Positions 10,281 through 24,308 of a stretch of 64,000 nt of DNA are shown here, piece after piece. The DNA is from Powellomyces hirtus (lineage: Eukaryota; Chytridiomycota; Chytridiomycetes; Spizellomycetales; Powellomycetaceae). The notes under the pieces are model-generated. The model ran no database searches. It saw only the letters and a list, made by a program, of their open reading frames with translations, and was not told the DNA's origin. The stretch is taken from NCBI GenBank assembly GCA_025526995.1, contig JAHLKG010000007.1, positions 1,138,768-1,202,767 of the forward strand. The letters are read 5' to 3'. The position numbers and the translations under genes are program-made. How positions within the stretch are numbered: position 1 is the first letter of the stretch; every line of letters begins with the position of its first letter.

Positions 10281-12131
10281 ATGTTCCGCGCATCAACGAA
10301 ACTCGGTCGGGCCGCCCTGTCTGCGCGCCCAACTGCCGCCATCCAGGTCCGGCACTTTGGCGGTCACAAGGACATTCTCTTTGGACAGGAGGGGCGTGCG
10401 GCTATGGCTAAAGGTGTGGAAATCTTGGCCAAGGCGGTTGCTGTTACGCTGGGACCTAAGGGACGGAATGTGATTATTGGTAAGTTGGGGAAAATAGAAA
10501 GGGGAAAGGAGACAGGGTTTGGGGATAGGGAGTAGGCTGATTTTTTGTATGAGTTGACAGAGCAATCATACGGCTCCCCAAAGATCACAAAGGACGGTGT
10601 GACGGTTGCCAAGTCTATTGTTCTCGAGGACAAGTTTGAGAACCTCGGTGCCAAGCTCGTGCAGGACGTTGCCAACAAGACCAACGAGGTTGCGGGAGAC
10701 GGTACCACTACCGCCACCGTTCTGACCCGGGCCATTTTCATGGAGGGTATGCGCAACGTTGCCGCCGGTGTCAACCCCACTGAGATGCGTAAAGGTGTGC
10801 AGCAGGCCGTCGACACGGTCGTCAAGGTTCTCCAGGAAAACAAGCGCAACATCACCACTTCCCAGGAAATCGCCCAGGTCGCCACCATCTCCGCGAACGG
10901 CGACAAGCACGTCGGTCAGCTGATTGCCCAGGCCATGGAAAAGGTCGGCAAGGAGGGTGTCATCACCGTCCAGGAGGGCAAGACCCTCGTTGACGAGCTT
11001 GACATCACCGAAGGCATGCGCTTTGACCGTGGTTACATCTCCCCGTACTTTATTACCGACACCCGTTCCCAGAAGGTTGAGTTTGAGAAGCCCCTGATCC
11101 TGCTGTCCGAGCGCAAGATCTCCCAGCTCCAGGACCTCCTCCCCGCCCTTGAGATCTCCGCCACTCGTCGCCGCCCTCTCTTGATTGTCGCCGAGGACAT
11201 TGACGGCGAGGCCCTCGCTGCCTGCATTCTCAACAAGCTCCGTGGTCAGGTCCAGGTCTGTGCCGTCAAGGCCCCCGGATTCGGTGACAACCGCAAGGCT
11301 ATCCTCCAGGACATGGCCATCCTTACGGGTGGAACCGTTTTCAGTGACGACCTTGACGTCAAGCTCGAAAAGTGCACCCCTGAAGACCTCGGCGCCGCCA
11401 ACTCGGCCACCATCACCAAGGATGACACCATCTTCCTCAACGGCGCCGGATCCAAGGACGCTATCAGCCAGCGCTCGGAACAGCTGCGCTCCCTGATCGG
11501 TGCCACTACCTCGGAATACGAGAAGGAGAAGCTCCAGGAACGTCTCGCTAAGCTTGCCGGCGGTGTTGCCGTCATCAAGGTCGGTGGATCTTCGGAAGTT
11601 GAGGTGGGTGAGAAGAAGGACCGGTTCGTCGACGCCCTCAACGCCACCCGCGCTGCCGTCGAGGAAGGCATCGTCCCCGGAGGAGGCACCGCGCTCCTCA
11701 AGGCCTCCAAATTCCTCGCCAACATCAAGCCCGAAAACTTTGACCAGTCCCTCGGGGTCGACATTGTCCGCAAGGCCGTGCAAGCCCCCTGCAGAACCAT
11801 TGTCAACAACGCCGGCGAAGAAGGTTCCGTCATTGTCGGCCACCTCCTCGAATCTTACACTGCGCCCACCGAGGGCCTCAGGTCCACCGCTGAGGAAGGC
11901 AAATCCAACTTCAACTACGGATACAACGCCGCCACTGGCCACTACGTTGACATGATCAAGGAGGGTATCATTGACCCCCTCAAGGTTGTCCGCACCGCCC
12001 TCGTCGATGCGTCGGGTGTCGCTTCCCTCCTCACCACCACTGAGTGCATGATTGTGGATGCACCCAAGAAGGACGCGCCCGCTGGTCCCCCGGGTATGGG
12101 CGGTATGGGCGGTATGGGCGGCATGATGTAA
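10281..12131 (+). CDS. HSP60: Mitochondrial chaperonin HSP60, two exons
   Basis: Exons 10281-10479 and 10561-12131 encode 589 residues. HSP60 is the group I (GroEL-type) chaperonin of the mitochondrial matrix that folds imported proteins with HSP10. An Arg/Ala-rich presequence ([17 protein letters not shown]) precedes the mature start near the GGHKDI segment. The ATP-site motif [10 protein letters not shown] is at ~112-121, [14 protein letters not shown] is in the equatorial domain, and the tail has the family's GGM repeats. The splice ATTG/AGCAATC gives [16 protein letters not shown], identical in pattern to relatives. Codon bias is strong, as expected for high expression. A perfect heat-shock element upstream predicts HSF control. 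Confidence 0.97.
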
Positions 12132-13053
12132 AATGTCTTTGCTCTCCCTACCCTTTCCTCCGTTCATTCCCTTCCGATTGTCTACCGCGCATCATCTCTT
12201 CCCCCCAACCGTCACACATATGCATACAACCACCTCTAGACAGCCCCCGCGTTCTTGGGAGTCTTCACATCCCATTTGCCCGCCCTCTTGCTTTTGATTG
12301 CATCAGATTTGCCGTTATCATTTTTTTTTTATTGTCTTATTGATTCATTCTTTTGTAAAATCATACCAGTTTTTTTCTCTAGTTCTGTTAAAAACGGTGT
12401 CCGCCCGGTGGTTTGTTGGTCATTGTCTTGTGTGGCTATGAATGAGGCTGTGCGAAAGTAACAAAGAGAAAGGTGGTACGAGCACAGCATGATGGATATT
12501 GTCTGCTGTTTCGTTCCTTCCGCTCCGCTACCTCGCACCAACCCCCCTACAACCCGTCGTTCGTGAGTCTTGGCATCATGTTTGCCTCTTGATCAAACAA
12601 AGACCATTCCAATGTGCGATGAAGTTACAAATATTCAAAAGATGCATTTAAATGCTTTGAATGATTGTTTGTTGTGCTCTTTATTGCAGTCTTCATCTTT
12701 TGAATCTTTCTTTTCACATGCATAACTTGGACATCGCTTGGGCATCGCGAGATTTCACTACATGACAGTAGCTGACCTTGAAAAGCTCTTTCAGAGATGG
12801 AAAGATTACAAGACTGATTTCACCAGGAGTTGTAGATGGTTGACTGAAACCTTCCTGTATAGCATTCACAATGCACATTTGACAGATAAGCAAATGTCCC
12901 TGTCATAAACCCTTGATGAGTGCTATGTTTAAGACAAATGTAAAGTGAATGAACGTATATAGGAGAAGTGAAAAAGAAATAAAATAGATTCTTTTTTCTG
13001 AGCTAATGCTACTGGGATAAAAAAAAAATGTGGATTCATTTCGGTCTATGTTC
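12132..13053. other. Intergenic between convergent HSP60 and TONSL-like genes
   Basis: AT-rich DNA without a convincing gene. In particular, no leucine-rich-repeat exon for the adjacent TONSL-like gene is visible here on the minus strand. Confidence 0.5.
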
Positions 13054-16000
13054 TCATTTTGACACTATGGGAAACAGGCTCACAGCTGCACCGTCCTCCT
13101 TTCTCAACACACAAGTGACTTTCTGCTTGTGGGTCAGGACATCGGTCAGGATATCATCGCAGCCCAAAGTTTCCAGTTCGTTCGTGTCCGGGTCCGTGGT
13201 AACTACTTTCAATATCGGGGGCTGTTTGGGGTGCAAGAAAAAGCAGCGGATTAGTACGTATCCCCGTGTCTTTCCCTTTGCAAATGACCGCTGCTCAATG
13301 TGTTTACCTTGATCTTATAAATGTCGTTAAACCTCCGCTTGGCTTCATCCACAAGCCAGCCGACCGTTTTGGGTGTCCCCCGGGGTCCATCGGGGCACGC
13401 AATCGCAAAAATCTCCTTCTCTTCTCGGGGGTTGTCAATCACAACGCGGACTTTGAATGGCGGGCGGGGTTGAGGTGGGGGTTGTTGGAGGTGGTGGTGG
13501 TGGTGCTTCTTGCGGCGTTGCGTGGAACGGGTCGGGGTCACGGGGACGTGCGACTGGTTGCTCGTTGGGGTGGGTTGTTGGTGGTTGGTGTGGGTCGGGG
13601 TGCGGCAGCCGCGGCTCCGGGTGGATGGGCGTGGGGCCGTGGTGGTTGTCGTGGTGGGACTCGGGGAGGAGGTGGCAGAGCGTGAGCTGATGTCGGTGAT
13701 TGGGAGAAGGGAATGTTGTCGGGGCAGTGGGGACGGCGACGTCTCCCTACTCACGCCCGCTCTTCTCAATCGCGGGGTCGACGGAGCCGGCTGCCGTTGA
13801 TACACTATTCCCCCCGTTCTCGATGGTGTGTTGGGCATCTCCGCCCTACCATCGGGCGGATCCGGGGACGACTCGATCCGTAATCGTTTGCGTGCCACAT
13901 TTCGTTTCCGTGCACTCGTGTTCGCGGTTAGGTCCACTGGGGGTGGTGGGCTGGTGGCGGGTAACGGGCTGGAAAGGAGGGATAGGACGGTGGGCGCTGG
14001 GGTGGTGGATGAGGATGAAGAGGCGAGTTTTTTGGGGTTGGCGCATGATGTAGATGGGGTTGTTGTTGTTGGTTGCCAGGACATGGGCGGTGGGAAGGGG
14101 TTGACATCCAGATCCGAGCTCTGAAAGAAGTTCGGCGCGAGAAGCAGAAGTTAGCCTTAATGTCTAACAAACGCATGCAAGAAATGCAGATGATCCGTAC
14201 AATGGTGTGAATTCTGTATTTCGACCCTTTGTCCTTTGCGCGGCTCGTAAGTGGGACATCGAGCTGCACCAGTATCAGTTTTAGAATGTCGGTTCAGCAC
14301 AAAACCACAGTATAACTTCGACACATACAGCATCGCTTGTGAAATCCTGGCGCATAGGTGGCACGTTTTCCTTAGGTCTCAGCAGATGTCCCGGGTGGGT
14401 CGTCGGGGAAGACAACTCAATGGGGCCAGGTCGCACCCCATTCTCATCTCTTTGGATCGTCGGTCGTTTCCTCCTCGCCGGCAGGGGGGACGTTGACGAC
14501 TCGGACAAATTCGCATCCGGATAGGGGGCCGCAGGCGCGTGTTCCGCCGACTCTTCCCCCGTGTAGCTCCCCACCGACATTGAATCCTGGTCCAGCTGTG
14601 ACGTCCCCGGTGTCTCTCCAGCCGAGGCAGCTCTCATCAATATCTCGACCTGGTCGAGCTTATCCGCATAATTCCTCGCCTTGGCCTCATAATGATGTTG
14701 CAGGTTAACCGAGTGTAATAGTTTGAGTGCATCCCGCTGAGCCTCCAAATCGGCCAATTTGCGGGCGAGGACGTATGCTTCGTCGAATGTGCGAGACAAG
14801 GTTTCGTACGACTCGGTGCTGGTGGTGTTCTTGAGGTACGCCTCGCCCAGCCGCAACAGCAATTCGAGTCGCGTTTCGTCCGGCCCTTCAAATTTATCCA
14901 GTGCTTCGCGATAGGTGCGGATGGCATCCGCGTACCGTTCTTCGCCCGTGAGGGCATCACCAAGATTGTGCAGGATCTCTTCGACGCGGCGTTTGGGGAG
15001 CTTCATGGTGTAAGCCATGCGTTTTTGCTCGTTGAAATCTTTAAGGGCTTCGGCGGTTTGCCCGAGATCGAGGTACAGTTTGCCGCGGTCGGCGAGGAGG
15101 TCAAACACGCGGCGGGAGTTGGTGGTCATTGCAGTGTCTGCATTGTTGGTGCTACCGGCCAGTTTGCGGAGTTGGGTATAGTTGTCGGTGAGCTGGTTGA
15201 TTGTATTTTGCTTCTCAATGCAGTCGTTGGCCTCGCGGATCTCTGCGTTGCCTTTTCGACGGCCTTCGTCGTCGTCCATGTCTGCACATAGTGAGACATA
15301 GGCTTTAAGAGCCGCGATGGCATCCGTGTAGCGATGGAACTCACGACATCGGATCGCGAGGTCCCACCACACGCGGGCTTCCTCACCCGCGTCACCCAGT
15401 TCGTGCCATATCATCCGTTCCTTCTGTAAATACTTCAGGCACTGATCAACGTCTTTCTTGCCCTGGTACGAGAGGGCCATATTGAGGTACGCCTTTGCCT
15501 CAAACGGGCGATTTCCCTCACTCTTATAAAACTCCAATGCCTTGGCTATGTGGAAAAGCGCGCGGTCGGGTTCCCCACCATGATTGAGCGCAATGCCGAT
15601 ATTGATGTTGAGTGCCGCTTTGACACTTTCCCGCATTTCCTTTGTGGGCAGATGTTTGAGCAGCGCACTGCCCGCGCGGAGTGCGAGAAACGCGTCATTG
15701 AGGTCGGTGGGTTGTTGGTCGTCCGACTCCCAACGGGCAATGTAGGTCAATGCGAGCTCCATGTGGCCTTCGAGTTCCTCAGACCGGTCTTGAAGGTATT
15801 GCGCGTTGGAGATGTATTTTTTGTTGTGCGTTATAGCAGCGTCGAATTGTTCCAGACTGCGGTAACTTCTGCAGAGTCGATACAGGGCTCTACAAGCCAA
15901 AGTAGGAGAGATGTGAGTATCTCGAGACAATGCCCTCTTCAGGTCACTTTTACTCTCTACCTTGTACGTATCACAATCGCCTGTTTCTGATCCTTGACCA

Positions 16001-16304
16001 CATCCGCAAGCTTCATCTCCTTCTTTGCCACATCAATTGTCCTCGCCAGATCATCCGCGTCCATGTACAAATCACCCAGGGTCTCCAGGCACGCATCCAT
16101 CTTTGCATAATCTTTCTCCTCCTCCGCTACCTGGTACTGCAGCAGGAGAGTGCGCGTGCGTTTCGGGAGATTGCTGGCGTTGTTGACATTTTCGCCGCCA
16201 TTCCGGTGGTGGTCGTTGGAGTCAGTGGCCACTCCGGTTCCATTGTTGTTGTTGTTGTTGTTGTTGACATTGTACCCCAGCTTGTAGACAACTTTTTTAC
16301 CCAT
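13054..16304 (-). CDS. Tonsoku-like (TONSL/TSK) protein: TPR plus UBL, no ankyrin or LRR
   Basis: Minus exons 15961-16304, 14329-15889, 13308-14120 and 13054-13221 give 961 residues. TONSL with MMS22L protects stalled forks and promotes homologous recombination, reading newly made histone H3/H4. An N-terminal TPR array (~48-535) contains TONSL-like units such as LGDLYMDADDLARTIDVAKKE and RDALKLLHSVNLQHH. A disordered Ser/Thr/Pro linker (~540-850) follows. A C-terminal ubiquitin-like domain (~857-950; TVGWLVDEAKRRF and CDDILTDVLTHKQKVTCVL) aligns with the TONSL UBL. The link between halves uses donor GCT/GTATGT and acceptor TTTCAG/AGC with branch-like CTAAC, keeping frame. The animal ankyrin domain and the C-terminal LRRs are not found. 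The start has a poly-Asn run at 13-20. Two separate genes is the alternative, judged less likely. Confidence 0.8.
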
Positions 16305-16319
16305 GCTTTAACGTATTAA

Positions 16320-16331
16320 GGTTAGGGTTAG
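16320..16331 (+). promoter_or_regulatory. Interstitial TTAGGG telobox just upstream of TONSL-like ATG
   Basis: GGTTAGGGTTAG lies 16 bases upstream of the minus-strand ATG. TTAGGG boxes in fungal promoters can bind Tbf1-like Myb factors; function here is inference. Confidence 0.4.
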
Positions 16332-17471
16332 ACCCTGTGTGTTCTTTGTTGTGAACACGGTAAAAAAGTGGGCCTCGCAGGGAAGGTGCTGACGAAGCAC
16401 TGGAAGTGTGGACTCCGCGCGCTACAGTGTCGACCAACTAAGCTTTCCCTACATACCCGATGAAGAACCAACGATGAAGAACCAACTAGCTTTCCCCGCG
16501 CCCTCGTATGTCATCTCATATGATATACATCCGAATGTGGGGTCACGTTTGCCAGAGGGGCATTGTGATGCCGGCATTAGCAGCCAAAGTATTTAACTTT
16601 ATTTGATGCTGTTATTCGTACAAAACTGACTCACAATGGTATCTCCAGGTACTTGGAATGCTAGGCTTCGAACGATCCTTGCATCTCGAGGATGGGCCCG
16701 GAGCACCCAGGTAATTGTTGAATTGGTGCTTCGGAAAACCCTTTGTGGTTATTGTTGATTGAGAAAAAAAAAAATGGGTTTCACAGTCGGGAAGTACTGG
16801 TGTCGAGAAGTACTGCTCCACTCAGGAGCTGGGAGAAGATATCCAATTCTTTTCCCATCATCCACAATTGCAGTGGATGCCTTTCGGCCTGCGGTACTTT
16901 GAGCTGTACCTGAATCCCGGACCCCCCTAGGACCAGCTCCACCGGGATTATCGCAGTCGCGTCTCTAAGTCGCAGAGAATATAATTCTAGGGGGTTCACT
17001 TTGACCAGGGACTGTAGAGAGAATATCAATATCATCAGCATCACGACAAAGATATCGGAGACTGTGGGTGAGAAGGGTATATATGTGCGCAAAGTGTTTT
17101 TCCTCGTGATCCCTTTTTACACGACACGGGTGTCCCGATGATGACCGGATGACGCTTCAGCCACAGCGTGCATTCCTAGCACAAGAAGGGGCTCACATTT
17201 GGCCACGTCAAGTTACGATGATTGACACAAAATGACTTAACTGACATGGCATGCGTTCGCACTGACATACCCATGACGCAAATGGTGTAGGCGGAGAAAT
17301 AAGACCAGAGTCAACCGAGTATATAAAACCCGGTTGGGGCACTGATTTCCTGTGTCTCAAACACTTTTGCTTCGTTCTATCATCTAAATTGAACGCATTT
17401 ACAATCTAACTGTCTGAAAACTCAACCGGTCACCTATCAAATCCCCCCACCCCCACCCCACCCAAGCTACC
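16332..17471. other. Intergenic region, CON-10 promoter side
   Basis: No gene was found. A near-direct repeat of gaagaaccaacga-type sequence occurs at 16460-16485. ATGACGC half-sites for bZIP/ATF factors occur at 17149 and 17273, upstream of the TATA box. Confidence 0.5.
17322..17328 (+). promoter_or_regulatory. TATA box of CON-10-like gene
   Basis: TATAAAA, 144 bases before the ATG, with a pyrimidine/adenine-rich leader between. A strong TATA box fits an inducible stress gene. Confidence 0.6.
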
Positions 17472-17872
17472 ATGACTGACAACCCCAACCCTGGAAACTT
17501 TGCCAACCGCCCCAAGGAAGAGGTGCAGGAGATTGCGCACAAGGGCGCAGAGGCAAGGCACAACAGTAAGTGGTGTCGCTGCCCGATCATCTGTTTTGTT
17601 TCGGTAGGGTTTTATTGGACGTTTATCTGACTTGGCATTCTTATAGAGTCACCCGAAGAAGAGTCCGCAATTGCCCAGAAAGCAGCCGCAACCCGCAAAG
17701 AGCACGACCCCGATGCGTTCCGCAAGGTACGGACTTTCTTTTTGTCCCTTTCCTGGGTCAACCAGTTTTTCTCCCCCCGTCTGAGCTTTGTTAATTCGGT
17801 TTGTGATACGTGACCTAGATGGGAGAGAAGGGAGGGCGTTCTGGCGGGCACGCCGCTGAAGAGGACGAGTGA
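17472..17872 (+). CDS. Conidiation/stress protein CON-10-like (KGG repeat), three exons
   Basis: Exons 17472-17565, 17647-17726 and 17819-17872 encode 75 residues. The protein is small, hydrophilic and made of degenerate KGG-type units: NFANRPKEEVQEIAHKGAEA, a second unit with SAIAQKAAATRKEHDPDAFRK, and the final GEKGGRSGGHAAEEDE. Relatives (Neurospora con-10, bacterial GsiB) accumulate in sporulation and dehydration or heat stress and are thought to act as protective hydrophilins. All three exon joins keep phase, and donors and acceptors are consensus (GTAAG, GTACG; TAG). TATA and ATF-like half-sites upstream suggest stress induction. Confidence 0.85.
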
Positions 17873-18942
17873 GGGCCTCGCATGTTAGTTTTGATGTTAG
17901 TTTTTTGATGGAGGGGCCGTTTTGGTCGCCCCTCTGTTCTTGCAAACGTGTAAACCACGGCCGCGTCATATATCTTGCATATGATGAATCGTAGTCTTTG
18001 TTGTAAATATTTTCAAATTCTTTTCTTGATGTTGCTACTTCTTCCAGTCGTCGTTCGACTGTGCGCTATCACTGTGATTCAAGGGAGGACAGGTTCTGCC
18101 TTGCAGCAGGGGTTGGTCCGCCTATTGTCCACCAATATGTTTTCTATCACAACGTGGTCATCACATTTGCATAGATACTCCGCGTCATAGCTTGGACGCG
18201 TTATTTATACAATCTTGCGCTTCAGCCGATACCCTCCAATGTCCCAAACCCCGTTCGATGATTGGGAGCGTGCAACGAATCCAACGCTTAATCGAGCCAG
18301 GAACTGCTCTTCGTCGCCCCTATTTTGAATACTTGCCACAGTCGGGGGGCATATGTGGCTACTCCCCAATCGTCCCGTAATTAGCGACTAATGTTAGAAA
18401 AACGGCTCTCAGCCAGTTCTCGGCATGACTTGATTTTGCCCCGTATGGGATACACACGATGCAGGGGTTTTTGTGATACCCACGTTGAACTCACAGCTTT
18501 AGTGACGGTTAAAGTGAAGCCCCACGTTCTGTTTGCCAACAATGCCTGCGACGGTAGCTCCCACGCTGCTATGCGGGCAGAAGGTTAGAATCCAGCTCTT
18601 TTCGACATCGAGCAAGTTGCAAACGTCCACGCTTCTAAAAGCAGTTCGTGAGTGATCAACAGTCAGCGATTCTCTGCGGCCCTTTATGTGGCGAGGAACT
18701 GCTTTACACCATTAATCACTCAGACCCAATAATATGAAATGTTCGCCCAGTAAGCGAGTAAGCGCTGGATTTATGGTTGAGTGTCATCTGGTTTCGGCTT
18801 AAAGGCAGCTGATCGGCGAATTTAATAACAAGCACTGAAGGTTCCCATAGCTAGCACAAGTTTGTTTTCATTTTACACACACATGTTATACAAGGGCAAC
18901 ATGTTTAGATAGGTTAAAGGGGGGTATAGTCGCGTTGCGCAC
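17873..18942. other. Intergenic between convergent CON-10-like and alpha-tubulin genes
   Basis: About 1.07 kb with no convincing gene. Short open frames are without ATG context or family signal. Confidence 0.5.
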
Positions 18943-21191
<2,249 letters not shown>

Positions 21192-23302
21192 TTAAGGACC
21201 CAAACGGTGGGGGTCACGGGGGAACAGGGACGTTCGGCGAATGTTTCCGAGGTTGAGGAACAACATGAGCACACGCTCCAGACCTATCAATCATGAAAAA
21301 ATGTGTGTCAGAAACAACGTGGCTCCATTATCAACCAGAGAGGCAAGTTTCTTCGTGACATACCAATACCACCACCGGCATGGGGCGGGGCGCCGTACTT
21401 GAACGCATCCAAGTAAGGCAAGATAGTCTCGGGGTCGATCGGCGGGTCGTTTTGCTCGGCACGCTCCTGCAACAGATTCGGGTCGTGCACACGCTGCGCA
21501 CCCGACAGGATCTCTTCACCACGCATAAAAAAGTCGTACGAGTTGGAGTAGCCAGGACGCGCCGGGTCGGGCATGGTGTAAAAGGGACGCACCGCCAAGG
21601 GGAACTTGTCGAGCATGAAAAAGTCCGTGTGGTACTTTTCCTTAACGAGTTGGCCGAGAATGCGTTCCTTTTCAGTGCTGAGGTCGTCGAAATCGCCAAA
21701 CTCGACGCCGGCATCCCTGAGCATCTTGACCGCCTCTGGGTAGGTCAAGCGCAGGGACTTTTCGAGGTACTCAAAGTCGTCAAAGGGCAGCTGGCGCTTG
21801 ATGACCTCGATTTCGTGCGCGTAGCGTTCCTTCAAGCCCTTGATGATGTGAACAAAGAGGCCGTCCAAAACGTCGAGCACTTCGTGGTAATGCTCTTCAA
21901 ACTCCATCTCCAAGTCGAGAGAGACGTACTCGGTCATGTGACGATGGGTTTGGGAGTTTTCGGCCCGGAAAACTGAGAGGAATAGGGGAAGGAAGGATGA
22001 CACCGCGCTTAATGCCGAGCGTTCGTATTGACAAACATGTTCTGGAAGGGTAGGAACTTACCAGGGGCGATCTCGAACACCTTGCCAAAGTCGGATGTAA
22101 TCATCATCTGCTTGTAGAACTGGGGCGATTGTGCCAAGAATGCTTTTTCTGTTACGAGTGCACGTGTTAGCTATTTCACATTTCGGGTGATAGCTAAAAC
22201 GATGTCAGCGAGCGCCAAGACTGTTACCATTGAAGTATTCCACTTTGAACACGTTGGCGCCACCTTCGGAAGCGGCACCGAGGAGCTTGGGAGTGTGGAT
22301 TTCCACAAAGTCATTCTGTTCCAGGAACTCGCGGAACAGACGGCACACACCGTGTTGCATGCGGAAGATGGCGTGGTTTGTAACCGTCTATGCAAAGTCA
22401 AATAGTTGAGAAAGGGCTTCAAAGATATGCCTTTGCCGTTCATTTTGTACGTACGCGCAAGTCGATGGGACGGTTGTCCAATCGAGTGTCAAGTTTCACT
22501 CGGACCAGGTTAGGGTCCTTTTCGTACTCTGAGTCGGGTCGGGTGGCGTCTTCCAGAGTGAATGGGAGACGAGCGGCCGCGCTGACAACGTGGAGCTTCT
22601 CAATCTGCAGCTCCACGTCCTGGACGGTGCAAGAGGTGACCCTTTGCAGGGCTTTGACGACCTTGGCTTCGACCAGAACCAGGGATTCGACCGAGATGCT
22701 GGAAGCAAACTTTTGCATCTGCTTGCTGATGGTGTTCTCATCGACCGTGACCACACCCTGAGCCGTGACGGTGCCCTGCCTCAAGATCAAGAAGCATTTT
22801 TTGCTTCCGGTGGGACGGGACGTCTGAACGCGGGCTCGGAGGAGAATGGTCTCGTCAATGTTCTTTTCAGTCAGCGCGGCGATTTTGGTGCGGATGCGGC
22901 CAGTGCGCTCCTGCGACATGTTGACGGGCAAGTTGCCATAGCGGTCGGTGGAGTAGTCCTGTGGGGAGCAGTAGGGCATGGTGAGCATGATCTCCCCTGA
23001 AGAAAGACTCAAGTCGGTCACTCACGGGCGAGGCGGATTCCCGGGCAGCCTTCTCCGCGGCCTACACAAGAAATAGGATTAGAGGACCACCACCGCAATG
23101 CTATAAGCAAATGCATAGAATTGCTTTTTTTCCCCAGCTGTCGTACCAGCTTGGCGTCGCGCTCCAGCTTCTTCTTTTCCTTCTCCTTCTCCTTCTCGAG
23201 CTTCTTGAGGGCGGACTTGGAAAGCGGTTTCCCGTCTTCGCCAAGGATCATGTCCTCGACCTTTTGTGCGACGTCAGCGACTGCGTCTACCACGGCTGCC
23301 AT
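21192..23302 (-). CDS. Cytosolic aspartyl-tRNA synthetase, seven exons
   Basis: Minus exons 23147-23302, 23026-23061, 22455-22958, 22228-22387, 22062-22148, 21364-21972 and 21192-21283 give 547 residues. The enzyme charges tRNA-Asp. A Lys/Glu-rich N-terminal helix (~28-50), typical of eukaryotic AspRS, precedes an OB-fold anticodon domain (~70-200). Class II motif 1 lies near the [19 protein letters not shown] segment, motif 2 is [15 protein letters not shown], and motif 3 is [25 protein letters not shown], here quoted in overlapping parts. All junctions keep frame, for example EIAP-VFRAEN and GGIG-LERV. A 12-codon microexon (23026-23061) is notable. No organellar targeting signal is evident. 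Confidence 0.95.
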
Positions 23303-23889
23303 GACTTTCTTGCTTTCTGCAATGAAGCTGCCACGGACACTCTGTTCCGTTCGGTTTGTCTTCTTCCCAAGCAAGATGAGTCAGGCAGGTCGTCCTATTT
23401 CTGGATTCATGAAGTGTCACTGCCACCCGTGGTATATTTGGGATGCTATATATGGAAGGAGAGGGACTCTATATCTAGCATAGATATGGAGGGAGGCAAG
23501 GAAGTCAAGAGGGGACTGACTGACTGACCTACAAAGCAGAGGGACTGTGACTGTGACCACTCCACTCATTCATTCAGTCAGTCAGTCCATGGCATGGGGA
23601 CTATACTATATCTGGCACAGCAGACGGGAGTGACTTTGCTGGAATAAGGAAATGAAGAAGAGCTGATTGACTGATTGACTGACTCTTTGACTGATAGTTC
23701 CCATTCGCCCAGTCTGACAGTCTGTCTGTCAACATGATGTCTATCGATATCCCAGAAGCAACTAATACCCTAAGCCTAGTCAGTCCCTCCCTTCTTCATA
23801 AATGGATGACGGACACGTGCTGTCATAATATTATCGGTATCTGAGACTGAGACATGTGCGCTGCGCTGACTCACCGGCCAGCGCTGCTC

Positions 23890-23897
23890 TGACGTCA
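23890..23897. promoter_or_regulatory. Palindromic CRE (TGACGTCA) of PMP3-like gene
   Basis: A perfect cAMP-response/ATF-Sko1 site 40 bases before the TATA element and 120 before the ATG of a membrane-stress gene. Osmotic control by a bZIP factor is inferred. Confidence 0.6.
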
Positions 23898-23936
23898 CGT
23901 CGTCTCACACCTCACACCTTCACCCAACTCTCGCAC

Positions 23937-23942
23937 TATAAG
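23937..23942 (+). promoter_or_regulatory. TATA-like element of PMP3-like gene
   Basis: TATAAG, 75 bases upstream of the ATG and downstream of the CRE. Confidence 0.5.
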
Positions 23943-24016
23943 AGGCGACCCCTCCCCATCACTCACCACCCCTCAACAACCACCCCAGCACCCAACACAC
24001 ACATCTCCCACCCACA

Positions 24017-24308
24017 ATGGTTTCCGGCGCCCAAATCTGCGACTACCTCCTCGCCTTCTTCCTGCCCCCGCTCGGCGTCTTCTTCAAGCGCGGCTGCTCG
24101 GCCGACCTCCTCATCAACATTGCTCTCTCCATCCTCGGTTACATCCCAGGTACGTATATAACACTCCCCCCTCTACCTCGATGGCGATTCCTTTTGAGCC
24201 GTCGGCTTTCTTTTCTTTCCCACTCATGCCTTGTGCGTCATCGGTTTAGGAATCGCCCATGCATTCTACATTATCCACACCCACCGGCCCGGCGTCGTGC
24301 TCCACTAA
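24017..24308 (+). CDS. PMP3/UPF0057 small membrane proteolipid, two exons
   Basis: Exons 24017-24149 and 24250-24308 encode 63 residues. PMP3-family proteins are tiny plasma-membrane proteolipids that affect membrane potential and salt tolerance. Two transmembrane helices are visible: residues ~9-24 (YLLAFFLPPLGVFF) and ~32-55 (LLINIALSILGYIPGIAHAFYII). The family's PPLGVFFKRGC and LLIN...LGYIPG signatures are intact, and the splice restores PG-IAHAFYII. A TGACGTCA site and TATA box precede it. Confidence 0.95.

Larger units (their letters stand above)
23303..24016. repeat. Divergent promoter region with GACT-rich low-complexity DNA
   Basis: Between the AspRS (minus) and PMP3-like (plus) genes, bases ~23510-23730 are rich in clustered GACT/AGTC tetramers (ctgactgactgac, cagtcagtcagtcc, ttgactgactc), a degenerate microsatellite. 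Confidence 0.7.

Noticed and set aside
10566..12167. 533-codon open frame antisense to HSP60
   Set aside because: It mirrors the HSP60 exon and results from its strong codon bias; composition is Gly/Asp/Leu-rich without any family signal.
12960..14150. Separate gene for the UBL-containing half of the TONSL-like protein (ATG at 14084)
   Set aside because: The frame stays open upstream to a TTTCAG acceptor and joins in phase to the TPR exon; one TONSL-like gene explains both halves.
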